From positions 1 to 45,619 of the forward strand of contig JAUZSQ010000087.1 of NCBI GenBank assembly GCA_030949325.1: DNA of 45,619 nucleotides. Direction: 5' to 3'. The DNA is from Sulfurovum sp. Lineage in GTDB: Bacteria; Campylobacterota; Campylobacteria; Campylobacterales; Sulfurovaceae. Positions 7,356 to 16,495 of the stretch are shown in pieces (within the stretch, counting starts at the first letter, position 1; each line of letters opens with the position of its first letter). A program made the translations under genes and the position numbers. Below the pieces are notes generated by a model that was not told the DNA's origin, did not search any database, and saw only the letters and a program-made list of their open reading frames with translations.

Positions 7356-10022
7356 AGGCTAAAGTCCTCTTTGTCAAGGGTGAGATTGCTATTATAATAG
7401 GGGTCACCTTTGGTGAGTATCTCTTTATGTCTAGCAAAGAGGGCATCTTTTTCTGTCTGAAATCGTGCGATTTTTTCAGGGGTATTGTCTTCTCCTCGTG
7501 AGAGTGATTCATGGTGATACATTTGTGCATACGGGGTAAAGATATTGAGATAGCCTTTTTCTCTGACGCGTAGGTTGAAATCTACATCATTGTACCCTAT
7601 CTTAAATTCTACAGCGTTCATGCCGTCTATTTCTTGATAGACAGACTTTTTTATCATCAAACACGCAGCCGTGACACAAGAGATATTTTGGACAATGTTG
7701 AGTCTATTAAAATATCCCGTTGCTGTACGAGCGAACTTTCTATGTGAATGGGCAGCATAGCCACCTAGTCCTATGATAATCCCTGCGTGTTGTACGGTCT
7801 CATTGGGATAAAAAAGTTTTGCTCCTACACAGCCTACATCAGCTCTTTGTGAAAATTCAAGCATAGACTCTATCCAATCAGCAGAAATAATCTCTATATC
7901 ATTGTTGAGCAATAAAATATGCTCACCTTTGGCATAGGTATTAACGGCGTGGTTATTGATGTCGGCATAATTAAACTCTGTATTATATTCATAAAAAGAG
8001 ACCCTATCATCTTTGGCTTCTAGGGTTGCCATCATCTCAAAGGTCGTTCTTTCTTGGCTATTGTTAGCTAATACCAATGATTTCATAGTTTTTATAGCTA
8101 GAGTGTTTTAGTACAGAGTTGATAGACAGTTCCAAAAGCTCAGGTCTATCTTTGAAAGGCATGATGATACTCACTAGAGGCTCATCTTTAATAGTATATT
8201 TGACTCTAAAATAATGATTGAGATTAGCATGTTCTACCGTAGCATCTAACTTTCGACGTTTTATAGTTGCTTCAAGGGCTAATCTTCCTCTCCCTATGGC
8301 TTCAGGTTTGGCTTCAGAGTTAGCAGAGGTTGAAGTCTCTAGCATTCGCCAATGGTACAATACTTTTTGGATATGATGTATATTTGATGTCTGTTCAGTC
8401 AGGCGTAAAAATAAATCATAGTCTTGTGAACCATCAAAATAGCTATCAAAAAGACCCACTTTATCTAATAATGATTTCTTGAAGCAGGTAAAATGGGTAA
8501 TATAATTATGTGAGAGTAACAAATCAGGAGAGAAGTCTGGCTTGAAATGAGGATTGATAAATTCACCCTCCATAGAGATAAAGTCTTCATCACTATAGAT
8601 AAAATCAGCATCTTTTTCATTGATAACCTTGACCATTTCATAGAGTGCATCAGGGCTAATCTCATCATCATTGTCCATGAGTGCAATATATTCTCCTGTA
8701 GCCAACTTCAACGCAGTATTGGAAGCTCCTGAGATATTGAGATTGATGTCTAAATAGGTCACTTTAATCTTAGGATTATTGATATTCTTCAGATAACTTA
8801 AGGTATCTTGGTTGGTACTTTTATCATCAGCTATACAAAGTTCCCAATGTTTATACCATTGTGCTTCAATAGACGCAATCGCCAAATCAAGCCATTGCGT
8901 ATCTACATTATACACAGGCATAATGATAGAAATGAGAGGCGTACATTGAAATGATGCGAGTGTATTTTGTATTTTAGCATTAATTTGAGGGCTATGATAA
9001 CTATAGGGAATCTGCGTGTTTCCTTCTATATCCTCAGGATTGGGCAAAGGATACTCTTGCATATTAATAGCAGTATTCTGAGTAAAGCCTAGTTTTTTTA
9101 ACAAGCTTTGAGGTAAATATTTTTTAATTCTACTTTTGATACGCAATGAATCTGTAATCTTAAATAAAAATGAAATTTGTTCATCTCTTATCTCTATAGC
9201 CGAGTCCAAACTTTTGATATGCTTTTCTTGATTTTGTGCATGGGTAACGAGTGCTTTAATATGTGCCTCTTTACCTTCAATATATTTGACGATAGGTGCA
9301 TTTATTTTGATATATTGGTGGCGTTGAAAATAAAACCCATCGTGCATGACATACTTATCTACAAAGTGTCTCTCCATTTTGAGATAAAGAAAAGAGTGAT
9401 TGAGTATATATTTGGGATTATCTTTGACTCCCTCTAGCATCAATAGTGTTCTATTGATAATGTAATTAATAGGCAAGTTAACATCAAAAACCCATTCATA
9501 GTCTATCAAATAGATATTTTCCTTAGCATAAATAATATTGGACAAAATCAAGTCAATATTAGAAACGCTATCAAAATACATCTCATCTTCTTTGATGGCT
9601 GAAAAATCTAAAGCACCAAAGAGTGTTTGGTATGCTTTGTCATCTATTATAGAGCTGTTTCCCTTGGTAGTTTTAAATGCCGTACGTACCAGCTCAATGT
9701 AGCTATCAAGGACTTCTTCTTGAGCCTTTGGACTTTGCTTCTTTACCTGAGTGTATTTCTTTTCTAAACTCTGACCCTCTATAAATTCAAAGGTCAAACT
9801 ATTGGCTGTTTCATCTATAATGGGAGCTAGTTTAAGCTTAGGATGGACAATCGCATTGGTGAGCTTGGTATAACTCTCTTTCATTTTTTTTAGATGAGGT
9901 ATCGCTTCTGAAGTTAAGGCTTGTTTCTTGATATACTTTTTACCCTCTTGTTCAAATATAATGGTTTTTAATTGAAACTCTTTGGCTCTTTCAGAGTTGT
10001 TTTTTACATATAAAATTTTCAT
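7349..10022 (-). pseudogene. Kinase-like/GT2/GT2 fusion glycosyltransferase (frameshifted)
   Basis: Joined, this is about 890 residues. Residues 1-240 resemble a small-molecule/LPS kinase fold: 'LTFEFIEGQSL' hinge, 'NIDLILSNII' at 155-164 like a catalytic loop, 'LIDYEW' at 172-177 like a DFG-type acid. A coiled coil follows (about 250-285). GT2 domain 1 is about 363-590, with 'ISIIMPVYN' and 'MDNDDE' at 449-454. GT2 domain 2 starts at about 614 ('VSIIMPFKDRPELL') and continues in the second piece, with 'LLNNDIE', 'VGCVGAKLFYP' and 'GYNDVDFNLR'. One surplus base between 8064 and 8086 separates the pieces: 'YEII' should run into 'NNSQERTTF'. A methyltransferase gene abuts upstream. It likely extends or caps a polymer. 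Confidence 0.75.
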
Positions 10023-10913
10023 CTATTCTCCACATATAACTAAAAATGAATTGGCAAAAAATTCATACTGACCATTCTCTATAATTCCTGCGTATGCATC
10101 ACTTTCATTAAACAGTGTATAGCGTTCATAGTCAAAATTGGGTGGAGGAGAGAGAGGGGTTGTGCTACTTGGCAACCACTCAGGTGAATAAATCTCCATA
10201 GGCATCTTATAATCAGGATGAGGGTAATAAAAGTCTTGACTTGTATAACCACTTTGTGTGAGTAGGTTTTCTAACTCTTGCTTACCAAAGGTACGCACAG
10301 TATCTGTATCTTGGTAGCCTGTAAGTCCATCAAAGGCTATAGAGGTATGGTCTTCTTTTGCCCCTGCAAAATATTTGAGTCCATAACGGTTTTCTATAGC
10401 AATAATGAGCTTTCCATCAGGCTTTAAATAGCTTTTGATTTGTTTTAAAAAGTCTTCGTAAGGATTATCTGTTTTGGTAAATGACCCTGCATATTCGAGT
10501 ACACCATTGAGCGTAATATAATCAAACTTCTGAGCAAAGACGACATCATTGAGGTTTGCTACGATAATTTCAAGATTATCATAGTCTTTGTGTCGTTCAT
10601 AATTGATATTTGCTCTTCTTTGTGAGAGTTCTACAGCTGTTACCTTGGCTAAACTATCACACAAAGCACCCGTAATAGCCCCACACCCAGCACCAATCTC
10701 CAAACAAGTAGCATGGTCTTTAAAAGGATACCAATTAATGATATTTTGTCTAATAGGTGAGAGATGGTAAAGTATAGGCCATCTGCTATCTTTGGCTAAA
10801 ATATCACCAAAATCATCATTATTCTTGACAATTTTTAATAACTCATCCTCTATGTCACCATCACTATAGTGGTCTGTTCCTGTATAAAATTCTAAGTTTA
10901 GTATAGCACTCAT
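10023..10913 (-). CDS. Class I SAM-dependent methyltransferase
   Basis: This 296-residue protein has SAM motif I 'CLEIGAGCGAITGAL' at 70-84, the acidic strand 'VTAVELSQRR' at 91-100, and a motif-IV-like 'YITLNGVLEYAG'. A partner 'GKLIIAIENRYGLKYFAGA' block follows, common in methyltransferases of surface-glycan loci. The gene abuts the kinase-like/GT2 fusion with no spacer, so the two are probably co-translated and may act in sequence. In ABC-exported O-antigens, terminal methylation or phosphorylation by such enzymes caps the chain and signals export. That link is inference. Confidence 0.75.
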   Translation of the reverse strand: MSAILNLEFYTGTDHYSDGDIEDELLKIVKNNDDFGDILAKDSRWPILYHLSPIRQNIINWYPFKDHATCLEIGAGCGAITGALCDSLAKVTAVELSQRRANINYERHKDYDNLEIIVANLNDVVFAQKFDYITLNGVLEYAGSFTKTDNPYEDFLKQIKSYLKPDGKLIIAIENRYGLKYFAGAKEDHTSIAFDGLTGYQDTDTVRTFGKQELENLLTQSGYTSQDFYYPHPDYKMPMEIYSPEWLPSSTTPLSPPPNFDYERYTLFNESDAYAGIIENGQYEFFANSFLVICGE

Positions 10914-10981
10914 TTTATCTCTTTATATATTCTATTTTGGTGATTTATATGTCGCTATTATAGTGTTATTGTTCTATGAAC

Positions 10982-12532
10982 TTACTGTAATGCAGGGCGT
11001 GAGATATATCTTTGATACGGAGGAAACGCTTTTGGTATTTCAAACAGTATAGCATGAGCGTTTTTATCACTATGTTGTTGGAAGCTTTTTTGATAGTCTT
11101 TGCTTCCTCGTCTTTGATAGAGTACAGGTTTTCTATAGATAAATTTAATGACAAAGGCTATATCATCACGGGCATAATAGTACAGAGCTTTGCTCTGTGT
11201 ATGTTGGGTTTGATACGCGTTGAGCTGTGCCCCAATAGCAACAATTTGTGCTGAGTTGAGATTAAAGGCTCTTTTATCTTGGATAAACATATGTGTAAAA
11301 GAACGAATATTTTTATAATAATTGGAGTTAGCAGAGAGATGTTTTGAATATAGCAGTGTAGTCATAAAAATCACTATCATCGAAGTATGAAATATATAAA
11401 GTTTACTTGTCTTAAAACTAAACATAATGTATAAAACAAAACTAGGGACGATTAAAAATAGTAGGGAACTAAAATAAAACCTATGAGATACAGTGTCATA
11501 AGTCAAGAGTCCTGCCAATCCAGCAGAGTATTGAAAGAGTGGGATGAGTATAAAGAGGGAAGACATAAAAATAAAGAGGACTAAGCGTATATTGATGTGA
11601 AGAAGAGACTTTTTATAAGATTTATAGAGTAGTATAAATCCAAAAACAAGAATCAAAAATAAAGAAAGATAGATGAAAGTATTGAGTGTTGTGGAGGCTT
11701 TATTGTAATGAGAAAGTATAGTATCCCCATGTTTCTCAATCTCATCAAGCAGTAAAGGTAGCCTATCCCAACTAAGATAAGACAATAGTTTGGATTTGGC
11801 ATAAATATAGTGCTGTAAATAGGGGGCTAATTGCCAAATTGAAATACTACTAAGGATAAGCATAGCAAAGGCTATATAAATATGCGTTTTGAACCATTTG
11901 AGAATTATATCTATATGTATGAGCAGTAATACGCCCAAATACATCATATAATAGATATATTCCATAGCATGTATGCGAATGATAATATAAGAGAAGCCTA
12001 AAATCATGAGAATATAAAATATTTTTTTACTAAGACTAAGTGTCTCAAAAATAAGTGAAATACTCATAGCGAGTATGAAGAGTGTAAAGACTAAACTAAT
12101 TTGGTAATTGACAGAGTACCATACTATCCAAATTTCATGATGGTTGACAGAATAGGTGGAGAGCAGGGTAAACCACACAAGAGAAGACCATAGTGCTACA
12201 TCATTGAGAAGCGTTGTTGAGATAGGGGTAAAAAGATTTTGAATAAAAGTACGACTGACATAAAAAATGATGATAAAAGTAAGGATAAATTGCGTATAGT
12301 GAATGATATAGGCACGTAACAATATGTCTTGGTTCGTGATATAGAGAAAATCAAAGATATTTGACCATATATAGTGCCACATATAGCGTGTAGAAGGAGC
12401 ATCTGTAGAGAAAGATTGTTCATCTATCCACTGTAAGTGGGTATAAATATCAAAGGGGTAGATAAGTAGAGGATGGGTAGAAAAAATAGCTAGGATGATG
12501 AGCAAAAAAGCTATGAGATGCCTAGTGTGCAA
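10982..12532 (-). CDS. Unrecognised polytopic membrane protein, paralogue A
   Basis: This protein of 516 residues has about 10-11 predicted membrane helices and a soluble C-terminal tail of about 100 residues. I do not recognise the family. It is paralogous to 18286-19896: both carry 'WYSVNYQI', 'HAMEYIYYMMYL'/'HSMEFMYYLMYL', a '(L/I)SYLSWDRLP' block, 'NYYKNI', a tail 'R.DIAF..K..Y.K' and a terminal 'F.IPK.FP.YQ.Y'. The start is TTG at 12532, overlapping the wzt stop by 11 nt. Paralogue B has the same TTG/11-nt arrangement. A GT-C enzyme, ligase or polymerase are possible roles. No catalytic motif is obvious. Confidence 0.65.
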   Translation of the reverse strand: MHTRHLIAFLLIILAIFSTHPLLIYPFDIYTHLQWIDEQSFSTDAPSTRYMWHYIWSNIFDFLYITNQDILLRAYIIHYTQFILTFIIIFYVSRTFIQNLFTPISTTLLNDVALWSSLVWFTLLSTYSVNHHEIWIVWYSVNYQISLVFTLFILAMSISLIFETLSLSKKIFYILMILGFSYIIIRIHAMEYIYYMMYLGVLLLIHIDIILKWFKTHIYIAFAMLILSSISIWQLAPYLQHYIYAKSKLLSYLSWDRLPLLLDEIEKHGDTILSHYNKASTTLNTFIYLSLFLILVFGFILLYKSYKKSLLHINIRLVLFIFMSSLFILIPLFQYSAGLAGLLTYDTVSHRFYFSSLLFLIVPSFVLYIMFSFKTSKLYIFHTSMIVIFMTTLLYSKHLSANSNYYKNIRSFTHMFIQDKRAFNLNSAQIVAIGAQLNAYQTQHTQSKALYYYARDDIAFVIKFIYRKPVLYQRRGSKDYQKSFQQHSDKNAHAILFEIPKAFPPYQRYISRPALQ

Positions 12533-13790
12533 TACTTATCTCACTTTGTAAGTCAAATAATCCCACCATCTGTGCTGAACCTATAATATCAAAGAGTATG
12601 GCATCATAGATACGGCTATAGACTTCTACACCTGTGTCGTTAATGCTTACACAACCTAGGGAAAGAGCGTAAGAACCTAACTGTAGATTGGCTTTTTGTT
12701 TAAAAGAGATAGTGACGATTTGGTCTTTGCTATAAGTACCTGTGCTGACATATTTCATATTGGTATTGGTACCTGTGAGTTCTAGTCCTTTGGAGTCTTT
12801 GAGTGTAAAGGCAAAGATAGGGGCGATGATACTCTCAGAAAATTTGACTTTCATAATAATTTGAAATTCACTGTTATAATCAATAATATTGGAAGGTCTG
12901 CCTTTTTTATCGAGTGTACCATAGTCTATGATACTGGCTTTGCCATTGCCATATCTATCTAACTCTTTGTGTGACTCAAAAAAGTCTTTGAGGAGTTTAC
13001 TATTATCTTGAAGGTCTATAGCTTCTGCTTGATTTTCATCTTCTTTTTCATAAAAATCATTAGAGAGTACTTTTTTAAAGGCATCTACGGCAAATTTGGG
13101 TGAACCATCAAAGACGAGTTTCCCTCCATCTATAACGATACCTCTATTACAGTACCTAAGTACGGTATCAAGTGCGTGGGTGACAAAGAGGATAGTGCGA
13201 CCTTGGGCTTGGAAATCTTGGAACTTTTTAAAACATTTCATTTGAAATGCCATATCTCCCACGCTCAGTGCCTCATCTACAATCAAGATATCAGGTTCTA
13301 CATTGATAGAAACCGAAAAGGCTAATCGTGCGAACATCCCTGAGCTATACATCTTGACAGGTTGGTGAATGAATTCACCAATATCTGCAAAGGCTAAGAT
13401 AGCCTCTATTTTACTTGTCATCTCTTCGTGGCTAAAGCCCATGAGTGTCCCGTTGAGGTAGATATTTTCCATACCTGTCATCTCTGGGTTAAATCCAGCA
13501 CCTAATTCTAGCAAAGAAGCGATGCTTCCTTTGGTTTGGATGTCTCCTGTGCTTGGGGTAAGAACCCCTGTAATCATTTTGAGAAGGGTAGATTTACCTG
13601 CACCATTTTTACCGATAATACCAAGGGTTTCACCTTGTCTTATCTGTAAATTTATATCCTTTATGGCATAAAAATCATGATGGTAGGACTTTTTGAAAGG
13701 GTTTAATGCTTCTTTTAGCCTGTCTTTTGGCTTGTCGTAGAGTGGGTAAATTTTTGTTAGGTTATTAACATTGATAGCAATATCTTGCAT
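12522..13790 (-). CDS. wzt: Polysaccharide ABC transporter ATPase with C-terminal carbohydrate-binding domain
   Basis: The protein has 422 residues. The nucleotide-binding domain shows Walker A 'GKNGAGKST' at 60-68, signature 'YSSGM' at 148-152 and Walker B 'ILIVDE' at 168-173, with the 'ELGAGFNPEMTG' block typical of O-antigen/teichoic acid exporters. About 170 further residues (250-422) form a beta-rich C-terminal domain like Wzt-C, which recognises the modified end of the polymer. It overlaps the wzm stop by 1 nt, so the ATPase and permease are coupled. It energises export of undecaprenyl-linked glycan across the inner membrane. Confidence 0.88.
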   Translation of the reverse strand: MQDIAINVNNLTKIYPLYDKPKDRLKEALNPFKKSYHHDFYAIKDINLQIRQGETLGIIGKNGAGKSTLLKMITGVLTPSTGDIQTKGSIASLLELGAGFNPEMTGMENIYLNGTLMGFSHEEMTSKIEAILAFADIGEFIHQPVKMYSSGMFARLAFSVSINVEPDILIVDEALSVGDMAFQMKCFKKFQDFQAQGRTILFVTHALDTVLRYCNRGIVIDGGKLVFDGSPKFAVDAFKKVLSNDFYEKEDENQAEAIDLQDNSKLLKDFFESHKELDRYGNGKASIIDYGTLDKKGRPSNIIDYNSEFQIIMKVKFSESIIAPIFAFTLKDSKGLELTGTNTNMKYVSTGTYSKDQIVTISFKQKANLQLGSYALSLGCVSINDTGVEVYSRIYDAILFDIIGSAQMVGLFDLQSEISIAH

Positions 13791-14581
13791 TAGAGTACAT
13801 CCGCGAAGTGAGGTTTGAGCTTTCTAAAGGTTACGCCACCGATGATAAATATCAAAAGGGTGATTGTCCAAAAATAGAGCATCATAGATATATCTTCCCA
13901 AAACCAATGGTGATATATCATAGAATTACGGTAACCATCAATGATATAGACCATGGGGTTGAGTTGTATAATCCAGTGGTACTGTTCTGGTACCATTTTG
14001 AGTGACCAAAAAATAGGGGTAAGCCAAAATCCAAACTGAATGACAATGGCTACAAATTGTCCCATATCTTTGAAAAATACGACAATAGAAGAGGTAAGCC
14101 ATGAGAGACCCAAGAGTAAAATAGACGAAGCGATGACATAATAGGGGAGCTGTATCCAATATATTTCAGGACGATAGCCATAATAGATAAACATAGCAAA
14201 CATAAAGAAGATAAAGAAAATATGAATAGCAAGGGCTGAAAGTATAGGAATAATAGGCAAGAGACTCACACGAAATACCACTTTTTTGACAAGAAATGCA
14301 TTGCTAAGAATAGCATTTGTCCCCATAGAAAGTGCTTCTGCAAAGTAGAACCATGGAAACATACCTGCAACGAGCCATAAAATAAATGGGAAGTTATCCA
14401 CAGGCTTGGATTTGAACCCTACTTGAAAAACAAACCAAAAGATACCTATCATCGCAGCAGGTTGTATAAATGCCCAAAGCATTCCAAGAAAATTGCCTAC
14501 ATATCTTTGCTTAAATTCATTTTTGGTTAAAGACCATAAGAGTGTTTTACTTTGGAAGATAGCCTTTAAAAAAGTGAACAA
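13790..14581 (-). CDS. wzm: Polysaccharide ABC transporter permease (ABC-2 family)
   Basis: This 263-residue membrane protein has six helices and the ABC-2 permease features 'LTKNEFKQRYVGNFLGMLWAF' near the N-terminus, 'LPIIPI', and 'QLNPMVYIIDGYRNSMIYH' before the last helices. It is the usual size for Wzm. The start appears to be TTG at 14581, immediately after the rfbB stop (TAATTG), implying translational coupling. It forms the channel with the Wzt ATPase encoded next. Confidence 0.88.
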   Translation of the reverse strand: MFTFLKAIFQSKTLLWSLTKNEFKQRYVGNFLGMLWAFIQPAAMIGIFWFVFQVGFKSKPVDNFPFILWLVAGMFPWFYFAEALSMGTNAILSNAFLVKKVVFRVSLLPIIPILSALAIHIFFIFFMFAMFIYYGYRPEIYWIQLPYYVIASSILLLGLSWLTSSIVVFFKDMGQFVAIVIQFGFWLTPIFWSLKMVPEQYHWIIQLNPMVYIIDGYRNSMIYHHWFWEDISMMLYFWTITLLIFIIGGVTFRKLKPHFADVL

Positions 14582-15598
14582 TTAATTGACTCCATACTTA
14601 TTCAAATACCAATCAATGGTTTTGACTATACCTGTATCAAAGTTCTCATCGGCTTTCCAGCCAAGGTCAGTTTCGAGTTTGGTCGCATCAATGGCGTAGC
14701 GTCTATCATGTCCTGCTCTGTCTTCTACAAAAGTGATTAAGTCTTTATAGGACTTTTCTCTTGGTACTTTTGTATCTAAGATAGAACAAATAGCATCTAC
14801 TATTTGTAAGTTTGTGCGTTCATTGCGTCCACCGATATTATAGACATTGCCTTCTTTTCCTGTATGATAGACGAGGTCAATGCCTTTACAATGGTCTAAG
14901 ACATACAGCCAATCACGGATATTTTTACCATCTCCATAGATAGGAATAGCTTCAAGTGCTAAAGCTTTTCTGATAATCGTAGGAATAAGCTTTTCATCAT
15001 GTTGCTTTGGACCATAGTTATTTGAACAATTGGTAATGACCGTGTTCATACCGTAAGTTTCTTGGTAGCTACGGACTATCATATCGCTAGACGCTTTAGA
15101 AGCAGAGTAGGGAGAGTTGGGAGCATAAGGCGTTTCTTCGGTAAATAAATCGGTCTCATTGAGTGTACCATAGACTTCATCGGTGGAGATATGATGAAAA
15201 CGACAAGCTTCATAGCCTTCTTTTTTGCTAAAAGGTTTGTCCATCCAGTATTTATAGGCAACATCAAGTAGCGTAAATGTACCATTGACATTGGTTTGCA
15301 TAAACACTTCAGGGTTTTTGATAGAATTATCTACATGGCTCTCAGCGGCAAAGTGAATAACCCCTTGTATATCGTACTCAGCAAAGATAAATTCCATTAA
15401 ATCACGGTTACAGATATTGCCTTTGATAAATTTATAATTGTCATTACTTTCTACTTCTTTGAGGTTGGCTAAATCTCCTGCATAAGTGAGTAAGTCTAGA
15501 TTAATCACTGTATAGTCTGGATATTTATCTAAGAAATAAGGCACAAAGTTTGACCCTATAAATCCTGCACAGCCTGTGAGTAATATATGTTTTTTCAT
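14582..15598 (-). CDS. rfbB: dTDP-glucose 4,6-dehydratase
   Basis: A 338-residue extended SDR enzyme, full length for RmlB/RfbB. It has NAD-binding 'TGCAGFIGSNF' (8-18), 'HFAAESHVDNSI' (82-93), 'STDEVYG' (138-144) containing the catalytic Thr-Asp-Glu, and 'YSASKAS' giving Y164/K168. It converts dTDP-glucose to dTDP-4-keto-6-deoxyglucose. The usual partners rmlA, rmlC and rmlD are not in this window, so either they are elsewhere or another enzyme here uses the product. Start overlaps the wzz-like stop by 4 nt (ATGA). Confidence 0.9.
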   Translation of the reverse strand: MKKHILLTGCAGFIGSNFVPYFLDKYPDYTVINLDLLTYAGDLANLKEVESNDNYKFIKGNICNRDLMEFIFAEYDIQGVIHFAAESHVDNSIKNPEVFMQTNVNGTFTLLDVAYKYWMDKPFSKKEGYEACRFHHISTDEVYGTLNETDLFTEETPYAPNSPYSASKASSDMIVRSYQETYGMNTVITNCSNNYGPKQHDEKLIPTIIRKALALEAIPIYGDGKNIRDWLYVLDHCKGIDLVYHTGKEGNVYNIGGRNERTNLQIVDAICSILDTKVPREKSYKDLITFVEDRAGHDRRYAIDATKLETDLGWKADENFDTGIVKTIDWYLNKYGVN

Positions 15599-16440
15599 GA
15601 TTCTTCTTTCTTTTTAAATAAATCTAGAATAAGTGCTAAAAATATAGAAAAGAGTAAACTAAGCATAAAAGTAATAATTATCATCATTATTTTTTGAGGC
15701 TTGATCGGATTTTCCATAATTTCAATATCTCCTACAATACGAGTAGGTTTGATCATCACAGGTGAAAGTGAATGTTGGTATTTTAAATTTTTATTTTTTA
15801 ATGTTGAAATATATCTTATTACTTCTTGAAGTTGTGTTTCTCTTTGACCTATTTGTAAGGCATAAATACCCGCTAGAGCAGCATCTGCACCTTTAAGTGA
15901 AATAATTTTTCTTTATAGAGTATCAACTCTTCTTTCATGAGTTTTATAGTATTATTATTTTCTTTAATATCTAAATGTAGTTGTTTTATTAATTCTTGTT
16001 GATTATTGATATGTGCATTGGTCTTTGCTTGATATTCATCTTTAATCTTATGGATAACGGATTGAATATAGTGAGATGCTTCTTCATTAGTATTGCCATG
16101 TACTGTGATAAAGAGAATATTTTTTGATTTTTTTTGAAGCAGTGATAGATTTAACCAAGGGTAGAGTATGTTTAATACCTTTGGTATTTACTTTATATAG
16201 ATAAGATAATTTTTGTTGTACACTATTAATATCATCAATAGGTTCATCATCAAGTATACCTATTTCTATCACGGCTTTGACAGAATAAACAGGTTTAGCA
16301 ATAAAAAAAGCATAGAGTATCGCCAAAAGTGTAAATATTATTACGATTGAGATAATAATATTTTTTCTTTTTTTAAGTTTAAAAAAGAGCTCTCGTAGGT
16401 CAATAGTATCATCTTCTATTTTATTATTTTCTTGTGTCAT
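15595..16440 (-). pseudogene. Wzz-type chain-length determinant (two compensating frameshifts)
   Basis: The N-terminal piece has a cytoplasmic stretch ending 'RELFFKLKKRKN', a transmembrane helix (about 28-50) and 'AKPVYSVKAVIEIG', the classic Wzz start. The frame then breaks: one surplus A in an A-run (T-runs at 16120-16135 on plus) and one missing A at 15906-15910. Between them the frame reads 'NILFITVHGNTNEEASHYI', a Wzz-like block, followed by a coiled-coil region. After the second break the frame gives 'ADAALAGIYALQ', 'GDIEIMENPIKP' and a final helix. Corrected length is about 281 residues. It would set polymer length in a Wzy-dependent system. Confidence 0.75.
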
Positions 16441-16495
16441 TGTATAAGGTATTCCTTCTTTATTATTGTATAGGCGAAATTATAGCATTTAGTAT

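Noticed and set aside
11012..11254. Plus-strand open frames inside the polysaccharide operon (e.g. 11012-11254, 13808-14005, 26555-6800 type shadows)
   Set aside because: They lie opposite confidently coded minus-strand genes, show no domains, and lack ribosome sites or promoters.
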